A stretch of DNA of 64,000 nucleotides, from contig JAECUM010001713.1 in assembly GCA_016617855.1 (NCBI GenBank), positions 62,001 to 126,000 on the forward strand, written 5' to 3'. Shown here piece by piece: positions 1-11,934 of this stretch (position 1 is the first letter of the stretch; every line of letters starts with the position of its first letter). The position numbers and the translations under genes are program-made. This DNA comes from Megalonaias nervosa (taxonomy: Eukaryota > Mollusca > Bivalvia > Unionida > Unionidae). A model generated the notes under the pieces. It did not search any database, was not told where the DNA came from, and was given only the letters and a program-made list of their open reading frames with translations.

Positions 1-1185
1 ATGAAATGGGACTTATCTCTGTGTAAAGCAGATAGCTGCAAGTAAGTGGAAATAATTTCTCAGGGGACTTTCCAAGAATTTGCTAGACAGTAAGATAAAA
101 TATCAGTAATAAAGTGCTAGAAGTTTCTTTTAATTTGAAAACAATGTAAAACTAGAATGGATTTGGTTTTTTGATGCAAAATCTTGTCTGTCTCCCACCC
201 CCACACCTTCCCACCATGACATTTAATTCTGTGACACTGGTAGTTGACAGAAAGAAAGGAAAATCTTGCAGAGTGAATAAACTATTAGGTTTCTTAAATA
301 AAATCCCTGATTTTAAGGTCTGGAATTTAGTCTTTCTCTCATTTGATTGAAACAGTTCATTCATTTTAAGTTACATGTGCAAAACCTGTGGAGTTTCCAA
401 ACTTTTCTAAAACACGGGCTTTGGGTTACAATTTGTGTTTGTAAACACACTGAAGACCAAATATAAATACTCTGTGGACCAAAACAGTCTAATTGCAACA
501 AATTCAAAAGAGCTGAAGAATGGATATTATTGGATGAAAATATAATGAGTCATTGGAATGTGCATGTGAGCATGCATGCCAAATATTATTAACATTACAT
601 ATTTTTGCTCAATTGTGATAACATTGTTTTTGTCCAAAATATGTAAACAATTCAAATCAAAATATATATGAATACAGATACGTTTTCCAAACTTAATTGG
701 TCTATCTCAGGTTGTATTTAATCATACAAGGTTTTTATCGAGTCCAGTTTAGTGGGAAGCAAGACATGGAAGTCAGTTTTCAAACAACAGTCAGAGACAT
801 CAACAGCTTGTTAATCTTTTTCAATTGCATATATTTCGTAAACTACATGATAGATTCCTGTCATACTTGATAAAAGTCTATATGAAGCTAACACAATTCA
901 TTCTGCAACATGTTCACTTGACTGTTTTACATAGGGGTTAATGTAAGTCATCAGAAATTTGAATTAAATGTTTTGGTTAAAGCTGGATTGTACCATCTAA
1001 ACTCCTTGATGGATCTTCTTCAAACCTTGGATAAATTACTGTGAGGCAAAGACAAATCATTGTACAATACAGTCATTGATGCTTTTGACCTTACTCAAGG
1101 TCATAGTCATAGAATATTTGTGTTTGTTTTGGTTCAGGATTTTCATAATATCAATAAAAGAAACCTTGATGGAATTTCTAAATAC

Positions 1186-1188
<3 letters not shown>
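1..1188. other. AT-rich non-coding stretch
   Basis: I see no gene, RNA or clear repeat here. The open frame at 152-364 on the minus strand is short, has no domain and no splice support, and is taken as chance. Confidence 0.5.
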
Positions 1189-1225
<37 letters not shown>

Positions 1226-1256
1226 CAACAATAATAATAATGATAATGATAATAAT
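1189..1256. repeat. (AAT)n microsatellite
   Basis: A near-perfect run of AAT with a few AAC and GAT interruptions. It produces poly-Ile open frames on both strands (1060-1359 and 1143-1355), which are artefacts. Confidence 0.95.
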
Positions 1257-1639
1257 GGCTTTCTTAACAGTATTTTCACTCTCCTTTGTCTCACATACAT
1301 GGACACTCACCTGTACATACCACTCACATAGTGTCAGTATCCATACACTATACAATTAGTATCAAATAAATGGGTACCCTGGTAGTATCTTTAATGATAT
1401 CATAAATATAAATACAGTTGCTTTTTTCACACTGAATTGCACATAACTTCATTAATAATCATCCACATCCATATACCCATATTCATATATTTTTAACAAG
1501 ATTTGTCTCTGAAGCCATTGAATATTTTGCTGGGCATGTTTATCCTCCACCAACCTACTGTTCTCAAGCAGTTACCAGGTATTGTTTTGAATAATTCTGT
1601 GTTTGATTTGGGAATTTTACAGTGTTTGGTAGACCCAGA

Positions 1640-2400
1640 TGTCAGATGGGAAGTGTTACCAGGTTGCCTCTGTTGGAATAGCAACTGTAAATAGTTGGCA
1701 GTACATTTACTGGACATCTATTCCACCATCTACAGTTATCCAACTTTATGGATGGCTTTCTCCTTGGGTAAGGAATAACACTCTTGCTTTTGGTCAAGGT
1801 CACTGATTGAAAGAAGTGAAATTGCTTCTGCACAATAACTGGAGTTCTTCACCATCTGCAGTTAACAATCTTTGTGGATGACTTGCACATGGAGTAAGGA
1901 AGAACCCTATCAGTTTTGAAGTCAAAAAGTAAAAGGCCAGGGTCAGTATGATTGAAAGAAGATAAATAGTTTTTGCACAGTAGCTTTAAATGTCCATCAT
2001 CAGTTACCTAAATCGGTGAATAACTTGCAGCTGCGGTAAAGAAGAAACCTACTATACACTTTTAGATTAGAAGGTCAAATATCAAGGTCTCTGTGACTTA
2101 AATAATAAACATGGGTTTTTCATAAAACTATTACTTTTATATCACATACCTTTGAATCACACATTGTGGGTGGCTTGCACTTGGGGTAAGGAAGACACCT
2201 ACAGATTTTGGAGACAAAAGGTGATGGATGAGTTCATTATAGAATATTGGTTTCTGAACAGTAATATTAGTTCTACTTCGCAGACCTTGACCAAAAGTAT
2301 TGTGGTTTACACATGGAACAAGGAAGAAGACTATTGACTTGGGGGACGTCAAAATGTCAAAGATCATGGTACCTTTTCTTTAAGTTGCCTATATTTTTTG
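1640..2400 (+). repeat. Diverged ~155-bp tandem repeat, family S2 (block 1)
   Basis: About four to five degenerate units. Each carries a TGACTTGCAC..GGGTAAGGAAGAA.CCTA core, then GGTCAAGGTCA-like sequence, then a GAAAGAAG and TTTCTGCACA segment, and ends near CACCATCTACAGTTA. The same unit recurs at 14850-15830. Short open frames here are repeat-derived. No coding function is seen. Confidence 0.75.
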
Positions 2401-2889
2401 ATGGGTTTTGCTCATAACATTGGCTACATAATCATTAGGCTAAGACAACTCATTGTGGGACATGCTCACTCACATTTGACCTTGTCATCAAGGTCACACA
2501 TTATGCAGCAATGCTTTGATCATGTGCTTGATATACGTAGGCCCAAGCCTTGTAAAAAAGAAAGTGCAAGTCCAAAACATTTTTTTAAAATTATTATTTT
2601 AACAAATTACTAAAATGCCCTGAAAATGTAATGGAGAATATCAACATATTTACAGCTTAACAAATTTCATTTGTCTTCCTAAGTTTGCTTTCCAGTTTTT
2701 TGTGAAAATAAAAATCTTAAAATGCAAAATTTCAAGACATGTGACGATCATGTACACATTAATACAGAAATGCATATAACATTTTATCAGTCTGCCTGGA
2801 TTAACTTGTTACTGAGTTGGTCATACACACTACTGGATATACACCATAAGAACTTATAGGATGGCATGTTGTCTGTCAACCATCTGTCA

Positions 2890-3170
2890 TCTGTCAGTGT
2901 ATCATTTAGTCATCTTTAGCACAAGTTTGTTATCAATACTCCTTCTTGACTACTTGGAGGATTGCCAAGGAATACATTCATCCCAAGATCCAAGTTGGTT
3001 CTTCATGAAAATGCTGCCAATTAGACATCCAGTATAGCTCTCACAATGGCCATCTTGAAAATTTTGTTATGGCTGCTTCTCCAAAACAGATGGTAATATC
3101 AATATAGGGTTTTCAATAAAAGACCTTCTGTTATGTGTAGTTAGTAGGAAGTGAAAATGGTGTGCTCAAT
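2890..3170 (+). repeat. Diverged ~140-bp tandem repeat, family S1 (block 1)
   Basis: One to two degenerate units with the family landmarks GTTGGTTC, GACATCCAGTAT, AATGGCCATCTTGAAAAT and GGGTTTTCAATAAAAGACC. The segment just before it (AGCACAAGTTTG ... GGAGGATTGCCA) also starts the block at 6320, so it is part of the dispersed family. Confidence 0.7.
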
Positions 3171-3472
3171 GTTTGATTATCTAATCTGCTTGTCATATGG
3201 ATCATATAGAACTTAAAATGCAGCACATTTCTGTCATACTCAGTGCATTAAACTGGCCATTTTCAATACTGATGCCAACTTTGTTTAGACATATCTTGAT
3301 CAACTGAGATATTAATTTGAAATAACTCATCAAATTTCATGCTCCAGTCTTAGAATATGTAGCCTTTTATCTCTGGTGGCTAGTCACATTGCACTACAAA
3401 ATTATCTTCCTTTGCAACGTTGAAAGACAAGAAAGTAAAATCAAACTAAACTACGTAACCAGAGAGGCCTTC

Positions 3473-3714
3473 TGTATATACTCACATACAAGTCTGATCC
3501 AACTGCAAACATCATAGACCCAGATCTGCCATCACATCATGCACTGGCAGGTCTGGATCTGTACAAATTATTAGTGTACCAGTACATCAGGATCTTTGTT
3601 GTTTGTTCTACTGATCACTCCTAACAAACTGCAGTCACAGATCTTCTGGCTCACCATAATCCAGCTGGTCTGGGTCTGTGCATTTCACAGTTGGACTTCA
3701 TTGAAGCAATACTA
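3473..3714 (+). mobile_element. Palindromic MITE, copy 1
   Basis: Member of a 12-copy family. Consensus ends are TACCATATATACTCACTTATAAG and its inverted form. Inside are two hairpins: one built on CAGACCCAGATCTGC and its complement, the other on TAGACCCTGATCTGC and its complement. This copy is diverged but keeps TATATACTCACATACAAG at the left, both hairpin arms, and CAGTTGGACTT at the right. Confidence 0.75.
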
Positions 3715-4859
3715 TCATTCTTTTGTGAGTTTCTGTCAGAATTATAATCAAACTATAGCAGGTTATTTCCTTGCATGTATATTGTTGTAGAAATGCAATC
3801 CAAATTGGCCATCAGAAAGTTGACAACATGCCTTAATTAAGATACTAAATATAAACCTGTTCATGTTCAGGACATCTGCATAATCAAAGTCACTGACCAG
3901 CAGCTGACCCAGAAACAGTCAGTGTCTCTCTTAATTAAAATCTAGATTTACTAAGAGTTGTGAAGAAAAAACAAAATTCAGTGACCTGGTTTATTTTATT
4001 TTTTTTTTGTTGTTGTTACTGTTGTCTCATTTATTTACCACTGCTTCAGGTACTTAAATGTAGCATCAAACTGTTTGTATAACTGTTGAGTAATTCCTTG
4101 GATGTATATTTGCTAAGCAAATTCTCAATGCCTTTTGTTAGTTACTTTTAAGCTAAAGTAATTGAACATTTCAATATCTGGACTTTTAATCTTGAAATAA
4201 CTGAAAAATTTGAACTGCAAGATTTTCCTTAAGTGATGATGAAGTAGTTGCAGAATGGACTATAAAACAATTGGTTCAGACTGGCTTAAATAAATTACAC
4301 CAAGTCCAGGAAACTTGTTTTGCTAGCTTGACTGGATTCACAAGTACTTTGTTCAATTTGTCGCATCTCTGCCCTATTTTGCTCCCAATTCTTGTTGTTT
4401 CTGGTTCCATTTATGCTGTATATTGCGTCGGATCTCAGTATTAGGACATAGACTGGAGATTTAACATTTTGATATAAACAACAGGGGTATTAAGTGGATG
4501 TCTATGTTAGATCTATCCAGCGTAGACAAAGGTATTAAGTGGTTGTCCATGTTAGATCTAGTGTAATCTCAGTTTTAGTGCTCTATAGTCTGGCTTTCAG
4601 CTTTGCATCATAGAGATTTGGCCATATTGAAAAACTAGGAGAATTACATTGTTTTATCAGAGAGAAACCTACATGTTAATGTCACAAATTTAAATGTGGT
4701 TAATATTTTAAATTTATCTTGTTCTGTAGGAGGTAGGATATTCGGCAAGATTCAATATGTAGCTTTACAAAACTTCATCTCTTTGTCTTTTCCTTTGCTT
4801 TGCATGTTAAAGCCAACATTTGCCAAGAAGAGCATGGAGACTCTGATTCTGCATTTCAG

Positions 4860-5570
4860 TAAATGCATATGTCCTTTGTGTAACTGCATGCATGTCCTTG
4901 TGTAATTGCATATGTAATTGCATTGCATATGTCCTTTGTGTAATTGTGTGCATATGTCCTTGTATAATTGCATGTCATTGTGTAATTGCAATGCATGTCA
5001 TGGTGTAATTGCATGCATATGTCCTTGTATAATTGCTTATGTCATTGTGTAATTGCATTGCATATGTCCTTTGTGTAATTGCATGTTATTGTGTAATTGC
5101 ATTGCATATGTTATTGTGTAATTGTATTTCATGACAGTGTAATTGCATTTCATATATCATTGTGTAATTGCATGTCATAATGTAATTGCATTGCTTATGT
5201 CATTGTGAAATAGCATTGCCTGCCCTTGTGTAATTAGATGCATGTCATGTAATTGCATTGTATATGTCATTGTGTAATTGTATTGCATATGTCATTGTGT
5301 AATTGCATGCATATGTCATTGTGTAATTGCATGCATATGTCCTTGTGTAATTGTATTGGATATGTTGTGTAGCTGCATGTATATAACCTTCTATAATTGC
5401 ATGCATGCATCATGTAATTGCCTTGCATTTGTCATTGTGTATGTACATTGTTTATGTTATTGTGTAATTGCATGCATATGTCATGTAATTGCATATGTGA
5501 TTGTATGTGCATGCATGTTTCATTGTGTATGTGCATTGCATATGTCACAGCATGTGCATGCATGTTATAA
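4860..5570. repeat. Degenerate minisatellite with ATGTCATTGTGTAATTGCAT core
   Basis: Dozens of irregular units of about 20-30 bp. The common words are GCATATGTC, TTGTGTAATTGCAT and CATGCATATG. The 131-codon Cys/Ile/His-rich frame at 5278-5673 (+) and the 79-codon frame at 4752-4991 (-) fall in it and are artefacts. Confidence 0.9.
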
Positions 5571-6169
5571 GCTTTTAGTTTGGACATCTCTTGACAATTT
5601 AAACATGAAGCATGACATTACTCCTGCTGTTTTCCAACCCATCATGATTTTCTGTGGAGTTCATGCATTTTAAGGACTTGCATCATACCTCTCAATGAGC
5701 TGAAAGGAAGTACACACAGGATACCATAAGCTGTATGAAAAACATTGATAACAGAGTGATGCTTTACTTTTGGAAGTCCTTAGTATTCATGATGGCAGTA
5801 AAGTCAGCTTACTTGTTCACAGATGTTCCTGGGTGTGCTCACCCAAATGAGAAGGGTTAATCTTGGAATGGGAAACATGGTGCATCACACTCATCATGTC
5901 CCATCATCTTTGTTTCTTCACCACTTCTACTTCATTGGATATGTAAGTTCTCAATCAAAGAAAAATGGTTGCAAACAGGGTTTTTCATGTTAGGGCAGCA
6001 AGAACCACAAGAACAATAAATTTATCTCGTGTTGTTCTCATCTCAAGAACTGGCTCATCGAAAGACAGAGACTGTCTTTCATTTTGAAAGGATATTGTAA
6101 TACAGTGCACAATAATTCTGATGTCGAGACTTGCCCTATAGAGTTAAGTTTATCCTGTAGCTAATGGAC

Positions 6170-7015
6170 ACTTACTACTTTGAAAAGCTGCCATCTTGAA
6201 AATTTTGTTATTGATGCCAGCTGGTTGAGACATACTTATTTTTCTAAGTTATGTCATGTTTTTAGCTTTACTGGTTACATACTAGAAAATGGGATTGCTT
6301 GTTCATGATCTGTCCATCCATTAGCACAAGTTTGGTATTGCTACTCCTCCCAAACTCCATGGAGGATTGCCATAACATTTTACACACACATTAATCACAA
6401 GGTCTAGTTGGTCCTAAATACAAATAGTAGTAGTGCACAGGCATATCTAATATGGCTGCCACAGTGGCCTTTTTGAAAATCTTGTCATTGCTACTCCTTG
6501 AATGGATGGTCGTATCAGCACATGGTTCTCTTTAAAAGACTTTTTATGACATATTGTTGGTCCTGTTGTCTATTTGGTCCCAAAATGAAACTGGTTTTGA
6601 TCCGTACAATCCTGAAAATGTTATCACTGTTCACACAAGATGGATGTTTGAAATGGCATGATTCAACACAAGACCTCTTATGATGTCTAGTTAATGTGAT
6701 GAAAATGGTGCCAATCTAAATACTTTATGGCCACAATAGCAACCATCTTTTAAAAATATTGATATTGTTCCTTCTCCTTGAAGACTGGTCATATAATAGG
6801 ATTTTCACCCAAAGACTTATTATAGTATCCGGTTGGTCCTAGATGAAAATGGTACTGATCTGACATCCAGTATGGCCACCACTGTAACTCTCTTTAATAT
6901 CTTGTTTACCTTCTGAATGGATGACCATATCAATGTATGGTTTTCACCAAAAGACTTTTTGTTACATCTAGTTGGTCTTAAATGAAAAATTGCAGTTTTA
7001 TATAACACATTTTGG
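6170..7015 (+). repeat. Diverged ~140-bp tandem repeat, family S1 (block 2)
   Basis: Five or so degenerate units in the + direction. Landmarks repeat: TAGTTGGTCCTAAATGAAAATGG, then GACATCCAGTATGGCC, then CTTGAAAATCTTGT, then a GAATGGATGGTCATATCA and TTTTCACCAAAAGACTT stretch. No gene is present. Confidence 0.85.
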
Positions 7016-7167
7016 CCATATGTTTTGAAGATCTTACATGTACTCCCATTATGTTTTATTTGATGTATTATCTACATTTATTTAGAAGAATTTATCATCA
7101 TTAATGTTTGTGTAATTGATATAACATATTTTGAACTTTAAGTTGGTACACAGTAATCACTGTTGTG

Positions 7168-7962
7168 CTGAGGTACTGTAATTTAATTGTTTGTTTGTTA
7201 GTTTTAATTTTTTTTATTTCATTACATGTTATTATAATGTAACATTATATGCTGGACCTTGTCCAAAATTGAGTTCATTTCTGCTTGACCTGATTGAGTT
7301 TTTTATATTTTTTTTATTTCATTTATGTAAACAACTAACAATAGCTTCATTATTCTCTATGTGAATGAGCTTATTATCAGGATTATTATTCAGGTAAACA
7401 AGAAGGAGTAAATATTTTGATCAGGGTCTGGGTTTTGGAGATTCCTAAGTGAATTTTATAGGCTATTGTGTTGTAAATAAACAAGGCTCATTGGATCATT
7501 CTAGAAGGTTATTTTCCATTAGGTTGTTTTTAGAAAATGCTAATTGTGACCTGAGGTCAAGCAGAGAACAATATTATCTTGTGACTGTGAGGATTTTCCT
7601 AGTTGTGCATTAACATCTAGTACTATAAGATGTATTTGTTGTGACCAGTTTGGGCTGAGTTTTATTTTCTTCATATTATTTAATTCAGTGATTATTTTCT
7701 CTGGAAATACAAAAGTGCTCTGATAAAATTTTTGGATAAAGACATTCATTGGAATTTATACTGAAGTCAGACCTGGAATAATATTTCTGTGATTCAGCAA
7801 GAGACTGTTGACACATCAGTACTTCATTGGCTATAACAGACATGTCATCACCTTCATTTTTGGGTCTCTTCAGGACTTGATCCGAGTTTTCAGGACTTTT
7901 ATTAATAGGACTTGTGTCTTTAATTCTTTGATTATTTTTGGATTTAATTTGTAATACCATAA
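7168..7962 (-). repeat. Dispersed ~800-bp repeat, copy 1 (inverted relative to 30560-31362)
   Basis: Reverse-complement similarity to 30560-31362 runs across the whole stretch. Examples are TGACCTGAGGTCA, GAAATACAAAAGTGCTCTGA and TGTCAACAGTCTCTTG-type words. On the minus strand it holds an open frame (7685-7981) with the peptide words EGDDMSVIANEVLMCQQSLA. The other copy keeps EGNDMSVIA and LMCQQ before stops. The family is not recognised; it may be the end of an old transposon or a duplicated 3' gene end. Confidence 0.7.
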
Positions 7963-8226
7963 GTTCTTTTTTTATTTTCACTTTGTATTCTTGGGAAATA
8001 AATTATTTGTTAAATTTCACAAAGCATGTTATCTTCACTGTTTTCTGTTACTTTTTTTAAGAGCACAGACTTGTAACAATACATACATAAATGAAAATGG
8101 TGCCAATCTTATATCCAGTATGGCTGCCACAATGGCCATCTTGAAAATTTTCTTATCACTCACTACTCATCGTGAATTGATGATCATATTGACATAATAT
8201 TTTACTATAAGATTTCTTATGATGTG

Positions 8227-8557
8227 GACCACTCTGATGGCCTAAGTGGTTAGAACATCTGCCTCGGATATGGTAGGTCACGGGTTTGAACTCCAGCAGA
8301 GTCATACCAGAGACTTATAAAAATGTTAATAGCAGCTGTCTAGCTTGGCTCTCAACATTGAGAGGTCATTGTTAGGACAGGTCTGTCTGGTGTCAAAATA
8401 ATGTGACTAGGTGGGACATGATGCTATGTGACATGATGCTTCATGTCTTTGGCAAGATACCCCATTGCTAGACATACTATAAACTGCCACAATGCAGACA
8501 TCATAGTGGTATGACAGGAAAATTGTTAAAGCTATGTTAAAAATCTAAATCACATAC
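8227..8557 (+). mobile_element. SINE-2 (tRNA-derived), full copy
   Basis: A tRNA-like head with an A box (GTGGCCTAAGTGGTTAGAACA) and B box (GGGTTTGAACTCC) is followed by a body matching the reverse complement of the copies at 14465, 32857 and 52268. The insertion is flanked by a perfect 12-bp target-site duplication, TCTTATGATGTG, at 8215-8226 and 8558-8569. Confidence 0.92.
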
Positions 8558-8906
8558 TCTTATGATGTGTAGTTGGTCCTAAATAAAATGGTGCCAGTCT
8601 GAAATCAAATATGGCCACTGTGGTAGCCAGCATGAAAGTCTTGTTATTGCTACTGGTTCTAAACAGAAAGTCATACTGACATGGGGTTTCCACCAGAAGA
8701 CTTCTTATGGTGTCTGGTTTCTTCTAAATGAAACTGATACTGATCTGACTTCTGTTTTGGCCACCATGGTAGCAATCTTGAAAATCTACATCACTGCAAA
8801 ATGGATGGCCATATGGACATGAGGTTTTGACCAAAAGACCTATGATGTCCAGTTGGTCCTAAATGAAAATTATGCTGATCTGACATCCAATATGGCTGCC
8901 ATGAAA

Positions 8907-9083
8907 CTCGGTTGATAGAGCATCAGACTCATAAATCAAGGTTTGTGGGTTTGATACCTGCTTGGGCCAGCCTGAGTAAGCTCTGGTTGTATTTCCTTGG
9001 GAAAGACACTTAGCTCTCTTTGTCTCTGCATGATATAGCCAATGATGTGTTGAAAGTGCCATTAAAACCAATAAAAACACAAA
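8907..9083 (+). mobile_element. SINE-3 (Lys-tRNA-like head)
   Basis: The A-box-like GTTGATAGAGCATCAGACTC and B-box-like GGGTTTGATACC are followed by a GGGAAAGACACTTAGCTC body and an ATTAAAACCAATAAAAA tail. A 7-bp duplication, CATGAAA, flanks it at 8900-8906 and 9084-9090. Confidence 0.85.
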
Positions 9084-9125
9084 CATGAAATAGCCATAGC
9101 AGCCAATTTGAAAATCTTATTTGTT

Positions 9126-10170
9126 CCAGGACAGTTTCAGCATTCAGCAGTTAAAAAGAAAAGGTCTTGACTTGCTGGAAATTCTCATCTGACTATAGGG
9201 CATCAGTCTGTAGAGGGGCTTGTTTCTTCTCACAGTTTTACCAGTATACTGCACTTAAACAACAATGTATAAATCTTCTCTCCTTCTGGGTACATCAGAC
9301 TCCTTTCAGGACACACGGTACTAATGGTATTGAAAAATTGGAAACAGCCTAGAAATGGGTGAACATCAAATAGAGTATATACGGGTTTGGCTGACCAGGA
9401 TTGGTTAATAATGTAAGTTATGTTTTAGGAAAAAGAATCTTTTGAGACCTTATCCTAGTTGAAAGTGAAAAAAAAAGAGACATTGTTTTATTGATGGAAT
9501 TTCAGTCCTTTAACAGTCTTGAGTTTGGAACACTCATTACTAAAATTAGCACCTGACTCTTTGGTGCGGAATTGAAAGAACATGTTTTAAACATATGCAG
9601 GTCCAGAAAATGCAGCGGCTCATACCTTTCCTCTGCAGAGAAGCTGACTTCCAGGTTTCATCTATACTGATAAATATAGGTTTGGTCATGAGCACTCAAA
9701 AATTTTAAGTTATTGAATTTTTAATATCATGGTGTTTGCATAAGTTTACTATGGGAACTGAATTAGTACCTTGATTCCTTCAAGCTGGCAACTGGAGCCT
9801 ATTCTCAGTAATAAAACACATACACTTGAAAATTTAATGCTTTGATCCAAAGATAAGATTGCTTGTGTTGGCAGCTCTGCTGTAAATCAAGATTTTAATA
9901 TTTATTGAAGTCTTGGTACCAGTGCCATCTGGGGAAGAACTATTTGCAAAAAGGAACAAAAAGGTTGCAGAAAACTGAAATCCAGAGGTGTCAAAGTTGC
10001 AAATGCACATTGATTCAGCAGATATCATTGGAATAAAGGACAAGGTGTCATTCAGGCTAGTTGCATTTAACATTGAATCAGTGTTGTATATCTCAAGATT
10101 TTTGCTGCCTTTGTGTGCAGATCTGAGTGTGAAAGACACCTGGGTAATTGATTACTTTTTGTCCATAATG
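9126..10170. other. Non-coding stretch, no supported feature
   Basis: Two overlapping frames near 9834-10278 on opposite strands are about 100 codons each, but neither shows a domain or convincing splice borders. A 54-base splice-bounded frame at 9601-9654 is listed among weak exon candidates. Confidence 0.4.
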
Positions 10171-10336
10171 TACCTTATATATTCACTTACAAGAAGAGTC
10201 CAACTCACAGCAAACTGCGCAGAACCAGATCTGCCTCACATAATGTGCCAGCATATCTGGGTCTGCACAGTTTGTTAAGGGTTATCAGTAGACCCTGATC
10301 TGCAGTCTGACTTGACTTATAAGTTGTATGTACGAT
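10171..10336 (+). mobile_element. Palindromic MITE, copy 2 (internally deleted)
   Basis: Keeps the left end TATATTCACTTACAAG, the first hairpin (CAGAACCAGATCTGCC ... TATCTGGGTCTGCACAG) and a right end GACTTGACTTATAAG. Most of the second hairpin is missing. Confidence 0.8.
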
Positions 10337-10440
10337 ATCCAGTTTTGATTATTGGAAATCAGTAACTGTGATTTATCGACCCATCTGCAAATCATCTGAA
10401 AATGTTTGTACATTTTATTTGTTAGAAGCTTATAATCTGG

Positions 10441-10574
10441 TACCATATATACTTGCTTATAAGAGGAGTCAAAACTGCACAGACCCAGATCTGCTGTCGC
10501 ATAATGGGCCAGTAGATTAGGGTTTATGTTTTTTATTCTACTGATTACTCATAACAAACTGTACAGACCCAGAG
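10441..10574 (+). mobile_element. Palindromic MITE, copy 3 (right end lost)
   Basis: Starts TACCATATATACTTGCTTAT and runs through CACAGACCCAGATCTGC to a central AACAAACTGTACAGACCCAG. No right terminal repeat follows. Confidence 0.8.
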
Positions 10575-10962
10575 ACATTGTCAGTTAAAGTGACTTTATT
10601 GAAACTTTTATCTTTGACTTTGCAGATAAAATTTTGGTTGAGCCATTTATAGTCTGTTTCTAAAAATGTTACATTGTTGTCTTTGACCTAGTTACTTGTA
10701 GAGGAATGATGATGATAATGAGCCAATCATCTATTTGTATAATGGCAAAATGTTTGAAATATTAATGTGGCCATTCCTAATTACCAATGAAGATAATAAA
10801 ACCCTGTGATAAGACCATGTTTGTCAAGTTTTTGGCATTGGAATAATGCATTCCACTGAAGTTGTGGCATAAGTTAACCATCCTTGTACCTGTATTGTTG
10901 ACATACTTTTAATATTTTAGGGTTTGCTGGTATGTAATTGATTTGGAGTAGTTGATGTCTAT

Positions 10963-11098
10963 GAAAGATTACCAACAGGGTAATCCAGTGTCAGTGAACA
11001 TTCGAGAATTGGAAAGATTGCTGACAGGGTAGTCCAATGTCTGTGAAAATCTTCAGAATAGGAAAGATTGCCAACAGGGTAATCCAGTGTCAGTTACC
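10963..11098. repeat. ~55-60-bp tandem repeat, three units
   Basis: Three units carry GAAAGATTGCCAACAGGGTA and ATCCAGTGTCAGTGAA with small changes. There is no coding content. Confidence 0.8.
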
Positions 11099-11310
11099 AA
11101 GATCATAAAGCTGAACCTTGACTTGCTTTCTAATTAGAAAAATTTCTAATAATGCAGAATGTAGACTTGATGGAAATATAATTGTTGGGGATATGCTGGT
11201 ATATGAAAACTACATTCAGTTTTAGTTCTTCTCAAAATTTGTATTGCACACACGTGTGATCGCAAATGAAACAACGGTGCTACCAAGGACAGATTTTTTT
11301 ATACATTTTG

Positions 11311-11486
11311 AGGGATCTGTGCAGTTGGTAGAGCATCAGACTTGTTATACATGGGACATGAGTTTGATATCTGCCAAGTTCAGCCTCAGTTAATCTATGA
11401 GGAAAGTACTAAACTCCTATTTCCTCACCATGATATAGTCAGTATTGTGTTATAAGTACATGTACTATTAAAACCAACAAAACAAT
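11311..11486 (+). mobile_element. SINE-3 copy
   Basis: Head GCAGTTGGTAGAGCATCAGAC and a degenerate B box (GAGTTTGATATC) are followed by the family body (CACCATGATATAGTCAG) and the tail ATTAAAACCAACAAAAC. Confidence 0.8.
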
Positions 11487-11934
11487 CATTTGTTCTAAGG
11501 TCTTGAAATTAGAATTGTTTTTTAATTTTTTGGTGTAAATAATAAGTTTTAACTTTGTGGGATTTTGTTTAAATAATATACAAGGCAAGAGTTTAGTATT
11601 TAAAAAAAATACTTTTGAAGACTTCAGTAGTTTTAAGTGGTGCACTTGATTAGCAGGTGACAGTTGTTCTAACAGGCACATGTCAAAGAACTTCCATAAC
11701 AATTTGTCAAGAATGTGTAAGTGTAGGACCAAATTTAGATGGAAATATTGCACAGAAGCCTACTGACCTGCTTAATGGTCAAACTCATATACAAAGAATA
11801 GGCTGCCATTGTCAGTGTTGGACATTTAATATTTTATGTTGTTAATTGCCTGTAGAAGGTAACATGTTATATTATTCAAAATGTTATAATTGTCATACCT
11901 TTAATATATATATTCTTTTTGCCTAAGGTAAGCT

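Larger units (their letters stand above)
8085..9125 (+). repeat. Diverged ~140-bp tandem repeat, family S1 (block 3), hit by two SINEs
   Basis: S1 units occur at 8085-8226, 8558-8906 and 9084-9125. They are interrupted by SINE-2 (8227-8557) and SINE-3 (8907-9083), and the unit sequence resumes exactly after each insertion. Confidence 0.85.

Noticed and set aside
5278..5673. 131-codon Cys-rich frame that resembles a small cysteine-rich protein
   Set aside because: It comes from the ATGTCATTGTGTAATTGCAT minisatellite, whose units give CIC/CHCVIAC words. There is no signal peptide and the opposite strand is also open.
8240..8310. tRNA gene
   Set aside because: The A and B boxes belong to a SINE head. 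The acceptor stem is not completed, the SINE body follows, and the whole is bounded by a target duplication. The same applies to 14780-14828, 33135-33185, 52545-52583 and 58720-58805.
9834..10278. Overlapping frames of about 100 codons on both strands, possible small gene
   Set aside because: No domain, no start context or splice support, and the + frame runs into a MITE at 10171.
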